From: JBOGDS01 sp050743075
GTDB taxonomy: Bacteria > Actinomycetota > Actinomycetes > Jiangellales > Jiangellaceae
Direction of reading: 5' to 3'
Assembly (NCBI GenBank): GCA_050743075.1
Contig: JBOGDS010000081.1
Coordinates: 1 to 15,481, forward strand
DNA: 15,481 bases
Shown: positions 1 to 9,203 of the stretch, one piece after another
How positions within the stretch are numbered: the first letter of the stretch is position 1
Layout: each line of letters starts with the position of its first letter
Made by a program: the position numbers and the translations under genes
Notes under the pieces: generated by a model
Told to the model about the DNA's origin: nothing
The model's database searches: none
Seen by the model: only the letters and a program-made list of their open reading frames with translations

Positions 1-159
1 GTTGCGCATCTTGCCCGTCTGACCTATAGGCCGGCCTGGACGGCCGACTGCGCCGTCCCGACCGGACCTCGCTGGCTGTACCGGCGCCATTCGCTGGGAT
101 CTGCTGGTTTGGCGACGTTTCAGCCGGCGAGGTCCGACTTCCGGGCCTGACCCTCCACG

Positions 160-298
160 GCAGGCGTTCACCGACATCGCGGCGCGCCCGTCGTTGACAT
201 GGTCCCCGACGGTCACGACCGACTACAGCGCCGAGCAGGGAGCCCAGGCCACCCGCCGGCTGGTCACGCGCGGCAGCACAGCCCGACCGCCGGGCTGA
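160..298 (+). pseudogene. Possible relic of a LacI-type regulator gene
   Basis: Two adjacent frames together read like the ligand-binding domain of LacI-family repressors: GAPVVDMV in one frame (around 183-206), continuing in another as PTVTTDYSAEQGAQATRRL and ending at a TGA (296-298). In LacI proteins a V-P-V-V-x-x-D-x stretch is followed by a V-T-T-D-x-x-x-G-x-x-x-A-T segment, which is the resemblance seen here. A frame change is needed in the middle and there is no start, so this can only be a fragment. Short and weak; it could be chance in GC-rich DNA. Nothing else was recognised in bases 1-314. Confidence 0.22.
279..297 (-). terminator. Hairpin downstream of the tRNA-Thr/tRNA-Met pair
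   Basis: A perfect 7-bp stem (CAGCCCG at 279-285, CGGGCTG at 291-297) with a 5-base loop lies 18 bases beyond the 3' end of tRNA-Met on the transcribed strand. There is no T-tract, which is common for hairpins behind genes in high-GC actinomycetes. It may end the tRNA transcript, but it overlaps the possible LacI relic and could be fortuitous. Confidence 0.28.
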
Positions 299-314
299 CC
301 GCCTGGGCGTTGCG

Positions 315-388
315 TAGCGGGGGCGGGACTCGAACCCGCGACACCACGATTATGAGCCGTGTGCTCTAACCACCTGAGCTACCCCGCC
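315..388 (-). tRNA. tRNA-Met (CAT)
   Basis: A 74-base cloverleaf on the minus strand. The acceptor stem GGCGGGG pairs with CCCCGCT (a G-T pair at its end), followed by discriminator A. The D-arm begins TAGCTCAG, the anticodon loop is CTCATAA giving anticodon CAT, and the T-arm contains GGTTCGAGTCC. It has no encoded CCA. The first acceptor pair is G-T rather than unpaired C-A, so it is more like an elongator than an initiator Met tRNA. It lies 37 bases behind tRNA-Thr on the same strand and is probably cotranscribed with it. Confidence 0.95.
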
Positions 389-425
389 GCCGTTCGGCGC
401 CACGTGGACGGCCGACGCCGAGCAG

Positions 426-498
426 AGCCCCAACACGGAATCGAACCGTAGACCTTCTCCTTACCATGGAGACGCTCTGCCGACTGAGCTATTGGGGC
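426..498 (-). tRNA. tRNA-Thr (GGT)
   Basis: A 73-base cloverleaf on the minus strand. The acceptor stem GCCCCAA pairs with TTGGGGC, with discriminator T and no encoded CCA. The anticodon stem TCTCC/GGAGA encloses the loop ATGGTAA, anticodon GGT, and the T-arm contains GGTTCGATTCC. A Thr-Met tRNA pair with tRNA-Tyr nearby on the same strand is an arrangement I recall from other actinomycetes, where the ribosomal protein L33 gene often follows; no L33 gene is seen here before the window ends. Confidence 0.95.
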
Positions 499-571
499 GA
501 GCCGCTGACGAGGGTACACAATGCGTGGGACCGACGAGAAACTCGTTCGCAGGGAGGAGGTGAGCCTCGAC

Positions 572-961
572 ATGGCCTACGAGGTGCTGACGACGGTGAT
601 CCTCAGCCTGCACTTCGCATGGCTGGTCTACCTGGCGGCAGGCGGCTTCCTGGCCTGGCGCTGGCCGTGGGCGATCTGGCCGCACGTGGCCGCGGCCGCC
701 TGGGGTGCCGCACTGGTTCTCGCCGGGTTGGACTGCCCGCTCACCGCCGCGGAGGACTGGTCCCGCCGGCAGGCGGGCGGGGCAGGCGTATCGACTGGCT
801 TCATCGACCGCTACGTCGAGGGCGTCATCTACCCGGAGCGCTACACGGGCGTGCTGCAAGTCTTGGTCGCGCTGGTCGTCGCCGTGTCCTGGGCCGGCGC
901 CCATCTGTTGGCACGCCGCCGGCGGTTGCCCTACGAGAGCAAGCGCACCACGGCGGTGTAG
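572..961 (+). CDS. DUF2784 family membrane protein
   Basis: A 129-residue protein of unknown function with three or four likely membrane segments: about residues 5-27, 33-52 and 93-113. It shows the features of the DUF2784 family: an N-terminal hydrophobic segment beginning LTTVILSLHFAWLVYL, a CPLT motif at 55-58 followed by E61 after the second segment, and GFIDRYVEGVIYP at 77-89. The length is normal for the family. The ATG at 572 was chosen because GGAGGAGG (553-560) lies 11 bases ahead and the membrane segment follows at once; the ATG at 521 would add 17 residues not expected in the family. The gene faces away from the tRNA-Thr gene. Its last 31 bases overlap a convergent decayed frame. 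Family assignment is firm; the function is not known. Confidence 0.85.
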   Translation: MAYEVLTTVILSLHFAWLVYLAAGGFLAWRWPWAIWPHVAAAAWGAALVLAGLDCPLTAAEDWSRRQAGGAGVSTGFIDRYVEGVIYPERYTGVLQVLVALVVAVSWAGAHLLARRRRLPYESKRTTAV

Positions 962-1238
962 GCGTGGGCCCAGAGCGGCGGGTTGAACGGCCCGGAGAAC
1001 CGGGTGACGACGAACCGGCCAGAATGTCGGCTCCCCCCGAGGCCGAGCCATCCGAGCCACGGCGGGAGATCTTCCGAGGCGACCACCGCCGCGCAGAGCA
1101 CGGCCAAGGCGCCGTATCCCGCGACCATGTGGATGACGTAGAGCGAGCTGGCCCACGCGTCCAGGGGCCGGCCGCGCCCGAGGATGTGCACCGCCCGGAC
1201 GGCTGCACGTCGTCGACTCGCGCCCCCTGGCCCGCCTT
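931..1238 (-). pseudogene. 3' remnant of a membrane protein gene
   Basis: The minus strand encodes an uninterrupted tail ending at a TAG (931-933) that reads like real protein: a hydrophobic stretch with SSLYVIHMVAGYGALAVLC, then LPPWLGWLGLGG and FSGPFNPPLWAHAYT before the end. The mix of a hydrophobic helix, a W-L-G-W turn and a PP-x-WAH-x-YT ending resembles the C-terminus of small actinobacterial membrane proteins of unknown role. Going upstream, the similarity stops where the repeat cluster begins (1239) and no plausible start remains, so the 5' part seems to have been lost or replaced. The assignment rests on how the sequence looks and no family name is offered. Confidence 0.4.
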
Positions 1239-1330
1239 GGCACGCTGAACTGCTCCACAAAGCTGGGCATAACGCCCGCGAATGCGACGGTTCAGCGTGC
1301 CATGCACGACAGTTCAGCGTGCCATGCACG
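1239..1330. repeat. Cluster of two direct repeats and one inverted repeat, possible insertion-sequence end
   Basis: GTTCAGCGTGCCATGCACG occurs twice in tandem, at 1290-1308 and 1312-1330 (period 22). Its first part, extended to CAGTTCAGCGTGCC (1310-1323), is the exact reverse complement of GGCACGCTGAACTG at 1239-1252. Multiple short repeats at element ends are known for some insertion sequences, such as the IS21 family, so this may be a collapsed element with both ends and no transposase. It lies exactly where the membrane-protein remnant loses its reading frame. The repeats are certain; their origin is inferred. Confidence 0.7.
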
Positions 1331-1356
1331 GGCGCGACGCACCTGGGTGAGCGCCC

Positions 1357-1583
1357 TCAGGCCCACGCCCAGCGGACCACGACCGTGACCGAGATCTCCT
1401 GCCGGCCGCTTTGATGGAGAGATCGGCCATCGGCGCCGCGGCCGCCATCCGGCGCAGGACCGGGGCCGTGTCCAAGCGCACGCGGCACGCCACCGTGGCG
1501 ATCACCAGCGGCGTTACTCGCACCTGGTCCGCCACACCGGCCAGCAGGCCGCGAGCACGGTCGCCCGACGCGGGGGCGCGACG
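1357..1583 (-). pseudogene. Frameshifted coding relic, family not recognised
   Basis: On the minus strand one frame (about 1583 down to 1405) reads SGDRARGLLAGVADQVRV, TPLVIATVACRVRLDTAPVL and on to DLSIKAAG; a second frame continues with EISVTVVVRWAWA and a TGA at 1357-1359. Both pieces use mostly G or C at the third codon position and have a natural amino-acid mix, whereas the alternative frames are Arg/Ser/Pro-rich. A single-base change near 1400 would join them. The piece starts right after an in-frame TGA (1584-1586) and has no obvious start. I do not recognise the family. The rest of 1331-1660 shows nothing further. Confidence 0.3.
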
Positions 1584-1660
1584 TCATAGAGGCCGCGACC
1601 ATGATCCCTGGCACTCTTCTTGCGTCGGCGCCCCTGCCGACGGGTCGCCGCCCCGACGAT

Positions 1661-1698
1661 CGTGGCCCTGACCGGCGTTTCGGCTGGTCAGGGCCACG
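1661..1698 (-). terminator. Strong hairpin behind tRNA-Tyr
   Basis: CGTGGCCCTGACC (1661-1673) and GGTCAGGGCCACG (1686-1698) form a perfect 13-bp stem that can be extended inward by a G-T and two G-C pairs, leaving a 6-base loop. It starts two bases after the 3' end of tRNA-Tyr on the transcribed strand, where an intrinsic terminator is expected. There is no T-run, as is common in this kind of genome. Confidence 0.7.
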
Positions 1699-1700
1699 GG

Positions 1701-1782
1701 TGGCAGGTGTTGGATTCGAACCAACGTAGGCGAAGCCGACGGATTTACAGTCCGCTCCCTTTGGCCACTCGGGCAACCTGCC
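1701..1782 (-). tRNA. tRNA-Tyr (GTA)
   Basis: An 82-base class II tRNA on the minus strand. The acceptor stem GGCAGGT pairs with ACCTGCC, with discriminator A and no encoded CCA. The D-arm contains GCCCGAGTGGCC, the anticodon loop is CTGTAAA giving anticodon GTA, and a long variable arm (GTCGGCTTCGCCTAC) precedes a T-arm with GGTTCGAATCC. The long variable arm together with the GTA anticodon identifies bacterial tRNA-Tyr. Confidence 0.95.
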
Positions 1783-1814
1783 TGGGTCGTCGGGCACGGG
1801 CCCGACGGGCTGAG

Positions 1815-1845
1815 AGGATACCGGAGGTCGTGAGACTGTCTGCAA
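1815..1845 (-). promoter_or_regulatory. Candidate promoter of tRNA-Tyr
   Basis: On the minus strand TTGCAG (1840-1845) and TATCCT (1815-1820) resemble -35 and -10 boxes, with a 19-base spacer that is longer than the usual 17-18. The -10 box ends 32 bases ahead of the tRNA 5' end. The 96-base gap here must also hold the promoter of the divergent YajQ-family gene. The call rests on motifs alone. Confidence 0.35.
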
Positions 1846-1878
1846 TCGAGCGTACGGCAGCGATGGAAGGAGTACGAA

Positions 1879-2373
1879 GTGGCGGGCGATTCCTCGTTCG
1901 ACGTCGTCAGCAAGATCGACCGGCAGGAGGTCGACAATGCGCTCAACCAGGTGTCCAAGGAGATCGGGCAGCGCTTCGACTTCCGCGGCACCGATGCCGC
2001 CATCCGGTGGGCCGGCGAGTACGGCCTGGAGATGGAGGCGTCGGCTGAGGACCGGGTCAATGCGGTGCTCGACGTGCTCAAGGACAAGCTGGTCAAGCGG
2101 GGCGTCTCGCTCAAGGCGCTTGACGCCGGCGAACCACGGGTCTCGGGCAAGCTCTACAAGATCGGGGCAACGCTCCAGAACGGGCTCACCCAGGAGCAGG
2201 CCAAGAAGATCACCAAGGCGATCCGGGACGAGGGACCGAAGGGCGTGAAGTCCCAGGTCCAGGGTGAGGAGGTCCGGGTCTCCGCGAAGAAGAAGGACGA
2301 CCTGCAAGCTGTCATCGCCCTGCTCAAGCAGCAGGACTTCGACTTCGCCGTCCAGTTCGTCAACTATCGCTGA
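1879..2373 (+). CDS. YajQ family nucleotide-binding protein
   Basis: A 164-residue cytosolic protein of the YajQ (DUF520) family, close to the usual length of about 160. It opens with SSFDVVSKIDRQEVDNALNQ and continues with KEIGQRFDFRGTDA, the family's hallmark region, then LYKIGATLQNGLTQEQAKKI, IRDEGPKGVKSQVQG and EEVRVSAKKKDDLQ, ending DFDFAVQFVNYR. Family members are tandem two-domain alpha/beta proteins; some bind cyclic di-GMP and act with transcription factors, while others have been studied for RNA or phage-related roles, so the function here is open. The start is a GTG, supported by GGAAGGAG (1865-1872) six bases upstream. The gene is divergent from tRNA-Tyr and convergent with htpX. 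Confidence 0.95.
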   Translation: MAGDSSFDVVSKIDRQEVDNALNQVSKEIGQRFDFRGTDAAIRWAGEYGLEMEASAEDRVNAVLDVLKDKLVKRGVSLKALDAGEPRVSGKLYKIGATLQNGLTQEQAKKITKAIRDEGPKGVKSQVQGEEVRVSAKKKDDLQAVIALLKQQDFDFAVQFVNYR

Positions 2374-2380
2374 GGCTGGG

Positions 2381-2439
2381 GGCCCTCCTCGACTTGTCAT
2401 GCCTGACAGCTCGGGCGGAGCCTGGGACGAGGTGAGGCC
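2381..2439. terminator. Possible bidirectional terminator between YajQ and htpX genes
   Basis: Between the two convergent stop codons GGCC (2381-2384) pairs with GGCC (2436-2439) and, after a small internal loop, CCTCG (2387-2391) pairs with CGAGG (2428-2432). Inside lies a second hairpin, TGTCA/TGACA (2395-2408), with a 4-base loop. The position fits a shared terminator. The structure is imperfect and has no T-run. Confidence 0.33.
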
Positions 2440-2458
2440 GGGCTGGCAGCGACAGATG

Positions 2459-3313
2459 TCAGCGGCGGTAGCCGGCCAGCGCCTCGAGGCGGGCGATCCG
2501 CTCGGACATCGGTGGGTGCGACGCGAACAGCTTGGCCAGCCCCTGCGCGCGGAACGGGTTGGCGATCATCAAATGGCTAGTGGCCACCAACTCGCGGTCG
2601 GGTGGGAGCGGCAGCTGGCGGGTCCCCATCTCCAGCTTGCGCAGTGCGCTCGCAAGGGCCAACGGGTCTCCGGTCAGCCGGGCGCCGTCGGCGTCGGCCT
2701 CGAACTCGCGCGAACGGCTGATGGCGAGCTGGATCACCGAGGCCGCCACCGGTCCCAGCACCATGAACAGCAGCGCGCCGAGCGGCCCTGGGCCGCCGCC
2801 TCCGTCGTCGTCGCCGCGCGGCAGGAAGAAGGCGAAGTTGGCCAGGAACATCACCGCGCTGGCGAGCGCACCGGCGACGGACGAGGTGAGGATGTCGCGG
2901 TTGTAGACATGGGCCAGCTCATGTCCCAGGACCGCCCGCAACTCGCGCTCGGTGAGCCCCGCGAGGATCCCCTGCGTACAGCAAACCGCGGCGTTCGACG
3001 GGTTGCGCCCGGTGGCGAACGCGTTCGGCGCCTGGGTGGGGCTCACGTACAGCCTCGGCATCGGTTGGCGCGCCGACGTCGACAGCTCGCGGACGACGCG
3101 GTACATCACGGGCTGCTCTGCCTCGCTGACCGGGTAGGCCCGCATCGAGCGAAGCGCGATCTTGCCGCTGTTGAAGTACGCATAGCCGTTGGTGGCAAGA
3201 GCCACAACCAGCGCGATCCACAGGCCGGTCGTACCGAAGAGAGAGCCGACGAACAGGATGAGCGCAGACAGCAGGCCGAGCAGGGCCGCGGTCTTCACTG
3301 CGTTGCGGTGCAC
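2459..3313 (-). CDS. htpX: Protease HtpX, membrane-bound zinc metalloprotease
   Basis: A 284-residue M48-family zinc endopeptidase of the cytoplasmic membrane, thought to clear misfolded membrane proteins together with FtsH. Two N-terminal membrane segments (about 8-27 and 31-48) are followed by the catalytic part. HELAH at 131-135 supplies two zinc ligands and the catalytic Glu, and EFEAD at 203-207 supplies the third ligand. Two more hydrophobic segments (about 145-165 and 178-198) lie between them, with a Gly/Asp-rich linker (DDDGGGGPGPLG) joining these. The conserved block NAFATGRNPSNAAVCCTQGI is at 97-116 and SHPPMSERI at 265-273. The start is GTG at 3311-3313 with GAGAGG five bases upstream. 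The gene lies 101 bases beyond nuoN on the same strand and probably has its own promoter in that gap. Length and motifs are complete. Confidence 0.95.
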   Translation of the reverse strand: MHRNAVKTAALLGLLSALILFVGSLFGTTGLWIALVVALATNGYAYFNSGKIALRSMRAYPVSEAEQPVMYRVVRELSTSARQPMPRLYVSPTQAPNAFATGRNPSNAAVCCTQGILAGLTERELRAVLGHELAHVYNRDILTSSVAGALASAVMFLANFAFFLPRGDDDGGGGPGPLGALLFMVLGPVAASVIQLAISRSREFEADADGARLTGDPLALASALRKLEMGTRQLPLPPDRELVATSHLMIANPFRAQGLAKLFASHPPMSERIARLEALAGYRR

Positions 3314-3414
3314 GTGTACCTCTCGTGATGGTCCAACGGGCGCCGGGCGTCGTCACGGCTGCCGCATCCTGAGAAACGTACCGCCGATCTCCGGCGTTCC
3401 CGAACCGCGCCGGC

Positions 3415-4910
3415 TCAGCCCAGCAGACCGGCGCTCACCTCCGCCAGGCCCAGGACGAGCTGCGGCAGGACCGAAAAGGCGGCACCGGCGGCCAGCACGA
3501 GCCCGACCGCAAGACCGGAGGGCGCCGGCACGTCGTACGAGACCGCCTGCCGGCCGGGCACCGGGGCCGCGAACAGCAGTGCAGCCCACCGCAGGTAGTA
3601 CGCCAGCGCTATCACGGTGTTGACGGCGACCGCGACCGCCAGCCAGCCGGCCCCACCGGACACCGCGGAGTCGATCACGACGACTTTGGCCCACAGCCCG
3701 GCGACGCCCGGGGGCAGGCCGGCGAGGGCCAGCAGGCCGAACGCCAACGCCGCCGCGCTGGCCGGCTCGGTGTAGGCCAGGCCGCGGTAGTCGTCGATCA
3801 GGCCCGACGGCCGGTGTCTCGACACGACGACCACGACGCCGAACGCCGCGAGGTTGACGACCGCATAGACGCACACGTACGCGACGACGGCGGAAAGCGC
3901 GTCGCCGAACCGGCCGCCCGCCACGCCGGTCGACGCCACCGCCAGCGGCACCAGCATGTAGCCCGACTGGGCAATCGACGACCACGCGAGCAGCCGCACC
4001 GCGCCCCGCTGGCGGAGCGCCGCGAGGTTGCCCAACGTCATCGTCGCGACCGCGATCGCCGCAATAACCGGCGCCCAGACATCGGCGTACGCGGGGAAGC
4101 CCTGCCCGACCACGACGACGATCCCGACGATCCCCGCAGCCTTCGACACCACCGAGAGATAGGCGGCGACGACAACCGGTGCGCCGGTGTACGTGTCCGG
4201 CACCCAGAAGTGGAAGGGGACGGCCCCCACCTTGAAGGCGAGACCGACGAGCGTGAGCACGACACCGGCCGTCGCTACCGAGGTCCGGTTCGCCGGGTCG
4301 GCGAGAGCGGCGGCGATCCGGTCCAGGTGCAGCGAGCCGGTCGCGCCGTACACCAGGCTGACGCCGTAGAGCATGACGGCCACCGAGACGACCGACACCA
4401 GGAAAAACGTCAATGCCGCCTCGGCCCCCCGCGCGTCGCGCCGGCGCAGCCCGACCAGGGCGAACGCCGGCAACGAGAGCACCTCGAGGGCGACGACGAT
4501 CGTGGCCAGGTCGCGGGCCGCGGCGAGGACCAGAGCGCCGGTGGCCGACGCGAGGACGAGGAAGCCGGTTTCACCCCCTGGCAGCCCGTCCGGTGTGCCG
4601 ACGTCGGTGTGCGCCAGGAGCAGCACGACCAGCGTGCCGACGAGCACGACGGCCTGGAAGACGAGCGTGAGCTGGTTGACGACGTACGAGCAGGACTCGA
4701 GCGCGCCGCCGTCGACGCAGAACGTGCCCCGCACGTCGCCCCAGAGCACGCCCACCACGGCCAGCGCAGCCAGAGTGCCGGCAACGCCGACGCCGGTGAG
4801 GACCGCTGCCGCACGGCGCGGAAGCCACAGGTCCGCGACGAGCACGGCCAGGGCCGCCCCGCCCACCAGCACGGCCGGGCCGACGGTGAGCCAGTCGACC
4901 CCCTGCGCGG

Positions 4911-4914
<4 letters not shown>
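3415..4914 (-). CDS. nuoN: NADH-quinone oxidoreductase subunit N
   Basis: A 499-residue antiporter-like membrane subunit of complex I, one of three that move protons in the membrane arm. It has about 14 hydrophobic segments. The charged residues of the family's proton path are present: E144 in ALEVLSLPAFAL, K228 in AFKVGAVPFHFWVPDTYTGA, K258 in LSVVSKAAG and K410 in PPGVAGLWAK. The start is the ATG at 4912-4914, which overlaps the nuoM stop as ATGA and has GGAGG six bases upstream; the reading frame stays open for 35 codons further up, but those residues are the antisense-like shadow of nuoM. It is the last gene of the nuoI-N unit, with htpX 101 bases on. No frame damage is seen. Confidence 0.96.
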
Positions 4915-6436
<1,522 letters not shown>

Positions 6437-6440
<4 letters not shown>

Positions 6441-8308
6441 AGGAGCGCCGCCCCTGCTCCCGCGACAGCCAGGACGACGACGAAGGCGAGCACGGCGGTG
6501 ACGTAGCTCTGGACGCGCCCGGTCTGGGCCGCGTGCGGGATGAGGCCCAGAGCGCGCGCCGACCGCCCGGCGCCGCGTACGTACGCATGGACGACGTCAC
6601 GGTCGCTCAGCACCACGACTCTGCTTAGCCAGACGAACGGGCGGACGATCGCGGCGTCATAGATACCGTCGACGCCCAGGCCGTCGGCCAGCGCCGACTG
6701 GAACCGGCCGAGCGCGACTGCGGGATCGCGGCGGTCGAAGCGCGCCCACTCGGCGAAGGCCACGAACGCTCCCACACCGGCGAGGGCAAGCGAGAGCACA
6801 GCGGTGACCGCATGCAGCGAGAGCCCTTCGCCCTCCGCCACGCCGCCGCCGGGATCGAGCATCTCGGCTACCGCGGAGGGCATGAACGCGAGCACGCCCA
6901 GCAGGACGGTCGGGACGGCGAGCAGGACCAGCGGTGTGCGCATGGCCGGCGGCGGATCATGCGCGTGTGCCTCCGAACGACGCGGCCCGCGGAACGCGAG
7001 CAGCCATGCCCTGGTGGCGTACGCCGCGGTGAGCAGCACGGTCAGCAAGCCGGCGACGAGCACGAGCCAGGCGGCCCAGCGCGGCAGCGGACCGCCGTGC
7101 AGAGCCGCGTCCTCGGCCGCCGTCAGCGCCGACTCCTTGGAGAAGAAGCCCACCAGCGGCGGCAGCCCTACCAGCGCTGCCAGACCGAGCGTGCTGACGA
7201 CGTACGTCATCGGCATCGTTCGCCGCAGCCCGCCCATGCCGGAGAGCATCGTGGTCCCGATCGCGTGCGCGATCGCCCCGGCCGCGAGGAAGAGCAGCGC
7301 CTTGAAGGCGGCATGGCCGAGCAGGTGGAACAGCCCCGCCGAGTAGCCGCCGACCGCGAGCGCGCCGAGCATGTACGCAAGCTGGCTGGACGTCGACCAG
7401 GCGAGGACCCGCTTGTAGTCGTCCTGGGCGAGGGCGGCCAGCGCAGCCAGCACCATCGTCACCGCCGCACTCACGGCGAGCACCGTCATGGCAACCGGCG
7501 AGAGCAGGAAGACGTTGTGCAGGCGCGCGACCAGGAACACCCCGGCGGCGACCATCGTCGCTGCGTGGATAAGCGCCGACACCGGCGTCGGGCCGGCCAT
7601 CGCGTCGGGCAGCCATACATGCAGTGGTACCTGGGCGGACTTGCCGACGACGCCGCACAGCAGGAGAACAAGACCGACGGTGAGTGTGGTCGACGCGACC
7701 GCCGACTCCTGGAGCGCGGAGATCCGGAACGAGCCGGTCAGGTCAGCGAGCACGAGGATGCCGACGAGCATGCCGACGTCGCCGAGCCTGGTGACGACGA
7801 ACGCCTTGACCGCGGCGGCGCGGGCATCCTGCCGCTCCCAGTGGTGGCCGATGAGCAGGGCCGAGCAGATGCCCATGACCTCCCAGCCGACGAGCAGGAC
7901 GATCAGGTCGTCGACCAGCACGACGAGCAGCATCGCGGCCGTGAACAGCGAGATCAGTGCCGCGAACGAGCCGTAGCGGGGGTCGTCGTGCATGTAGGCC
8001 GTCGAGTAGACCTGGACGGCGAACGCGACGACGGCGACCATGATCGCGAGCGTCACACCGAGGCCGTCGGCCCTCGTGGCGACCTCGATCGGGACCCACC
8101 CGGTCGGGATCGTCCCCCAGACCCTGGTCTCGTCGCCCGCGACCCCGACCGCGACGGCCGCCACGACGGCGAGCACCAGGCCGAGGCCGGTGCCGAGGAC
8201 GGCGACGCGCTGGGCGAGCAGGCGGTTGTGCCCGACCGTGATCCCGACGAGCGCAGCCGCGAACGGCACCAGGACGACCATCGCCACGGCGAGAGACAGC
8301 AGCGTCAC
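6437..8308 (-). CDS. nuoL: NADH-quinone oxidoreductase subunit L
   Basis: A 623-residue subunit at the far end of the complex I membrane arm, with the extra C-terminal region that forms the long lateral helix. The antiporter core carries E143 in GWEVMGICSALLIG, K223 in GKSAQVPLHVWLPDAM, the HAATMVAAGVFLVAR block around 248-262, K336 in HAAFKALLFLAAGAI and K391 in GFFSKES. The region after about residue 520 (DGIYDAAIVRPFVWLSR at 548-564) is the usual NuoL tail. The GTG at 8306-8308 was chosen because it overlaps the nuoK stop as GTGA, has GAGGTGGGG just upstream and gives a normal N-terminus; the frame stays open upstream only as a shadow of nuoK and nuoJ. A His/Asp/Pro stretch (about 448-454) sits in a cytoplasmic loop. 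Confidence 0.97.
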
Positions 8309-8703
8309 GACCCCACCTCGGCGCGCTCGGGGTCGGACTCCGGCTGCTCGGCCGGCGCGGTCTCGGTCTCGTCGGCGGGAGATGCCGCGGACTCGGCACG
8401 CTCGTTCAGCAGCCCCAGCTCGTCGACGTTCGATGTGCCTCGGTTGCGGAAGACAAGCAGCACGATGGCGAGCCCGAGGCCGACCTCGGCTGCCGCGATC
8501 GTGATCACGAAGAGCGTCAGCACCTGGCCGCCGTGCAGCGCGTCGGCCCACCAGACGTCGAACGCGACCAGGTTCAGGTTGACGGCGTTCAGCATCAGCT
8601 CGACCGACATCAGGACCAGGACGGCATTGCGCCGGGCGAGCACCCCGAAGACCCCGAGGGAGAAGAGCAGTGCAGAGACGACGAGCGGGTATGCCAGCCT
8701 CAT
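8305..8703 (-). CDS. nuoK: NADH-quinone oxidoreductase subunit K
   Basis: A small membrane subunit of complex I with three helices (about 4-22, 27-49 and 60-84). The two buried glutamates of the family are present: E35 in MSVELMLNAVNLNLVAF and E73 in AAAEVGLGLAIVLLVFR. At 132 residues it is about 30 longer than the usual 99-105; the extra part after about residue 97 is an acidic tail rich in Glu, Ala, Ser and Pro (ERAESAASPADETETAPAEQ and on). The start ATG overlaps the nuoJ stop as ATGA, and its own stop overlaps the nuoL GTG as GTGA. The tail is read in the same clean frame and is not a frameshift artefact of the overlap with nuoL. Confidence 0.97.
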   Translation of the reverse strand: MRLAYPLVVSALLFSLGVFGVLARRNAVLVLMSVELMLNAVNLNLVAFDVWWADALHGGQVLTLFVITIAAAEVGLGLAIVLLVFRNRGTSNVDELGLLNERAESAASPADETETAPAEQPESDPERAEVGS

Positions 8704-9203
8704 CGATCGCGACCCTTCGACAGCACGATCGCACCGACGAGGGCGGCCAGCAGCAACACCGACAACGCCTCGAACGGCAGCACCCAGCCGCGGAAGAGCG
8801 CAGACCCGATGGCCTCGCCGCCGCCGACCTCGGCGCGGTCCAGGTCGATCACCTCGTCGCCGAGCCCGCCGACGGTCGTGACGAGCAACGCGGCGCCGGT
8901 CGCCGCCGCCACGATCGCGGCCACGATCATCCGCGACTTCGGTGCGGGGGGTGCCGGGCCGATGGGAGCGCTTGTGAGCATCAGCGCGAACAGCACGAGA
9001 ATGACGACGGCTCCGACGTAGATCAGCACCTGCACCCAGGCCAGCAGCTCCGCCGTCAGGAGCAGGAAGCAACCGCCGACGGCGCCGAGGCACACGGCGA
9101 GCCACAGCGCGGCGTGCACGATCCGGGTCGTCGTGACGACGAGGAAGCCTGAGCCCAGCGCCACCGCGCCGAGCAGCACGAACGCCACCTCGACACCGTT
9201 CAC
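8700..9203 (-). CDS. nuoJ: NADH-quinone oxidoreductase subunit J
   Basis: A 167-residue membrane subunit of complex I with about five helices. The central block AWVQVLIYVGAVVILVLFAL (56-75) matches the conserved third-helix region, including Y62, where a pi-bulge forms in known structures and rearranges during turnover. A final helix (about 145-162) begins PFEALSVLLLAALVGAIVL. The GTG at 9201-9203 was chosen because it overlaps the nuoI stop as GTGA and places the first helix at residue 5; the frame is open further upstream only as a shadow of nuoI. The Pro/Ala linker IGPAPPAPKS lies between the third and fourth helices. Confidence 0.95.
   Translation of the reverse strand: MNGVEVAFVLLGAVALGSGFLVVTTTRIVHAALWLAVCLGAVGGCFLLLTAELLAWVQVLIYVGAVVILVLFALMLTSAPIGPAPPAPKSRMIVAAIVAAATGAALLVTTVGGLGDEVIDLDRAEVGGGEAIGSALFRGWVLPFEALSVLLLAALVGAIVLSKGRDR

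Noticed and set aside
461..1307. Overlapping open frames on both strands across tRNA-Thr and the DUF2784 gene
   Set aside because: They read through a tRNA and are Arg/Ala/Pro-rich shadows of the DUF2784 gene; only the C-terminal part of the frame ending at 931 looks like real protein.
1239..1330. Repeat cluster as a CRISPR array or integron attC site
   Set aside because: Only two tandem copies with a 3-base gap, so no spacers, and there is no attC-like R/L box structure or integrase nearby.
2264..3328. A 354-codon plus-strand frame running from the YajQ gene across htpX
   Set aside because: Charged low-complexity shadow opposite htpX, which has complete metalloprotease motifs.
6812..8881. 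A 689-codon open frame on the plus strand opposite nuoL and nuoK
   Set aside because: It is very rich in Arg, Asp, Glu, Gln and His with no family resemblance, and lies exactly antisense to conserved membrane genes; such frames are usual in GC-rich DNA.
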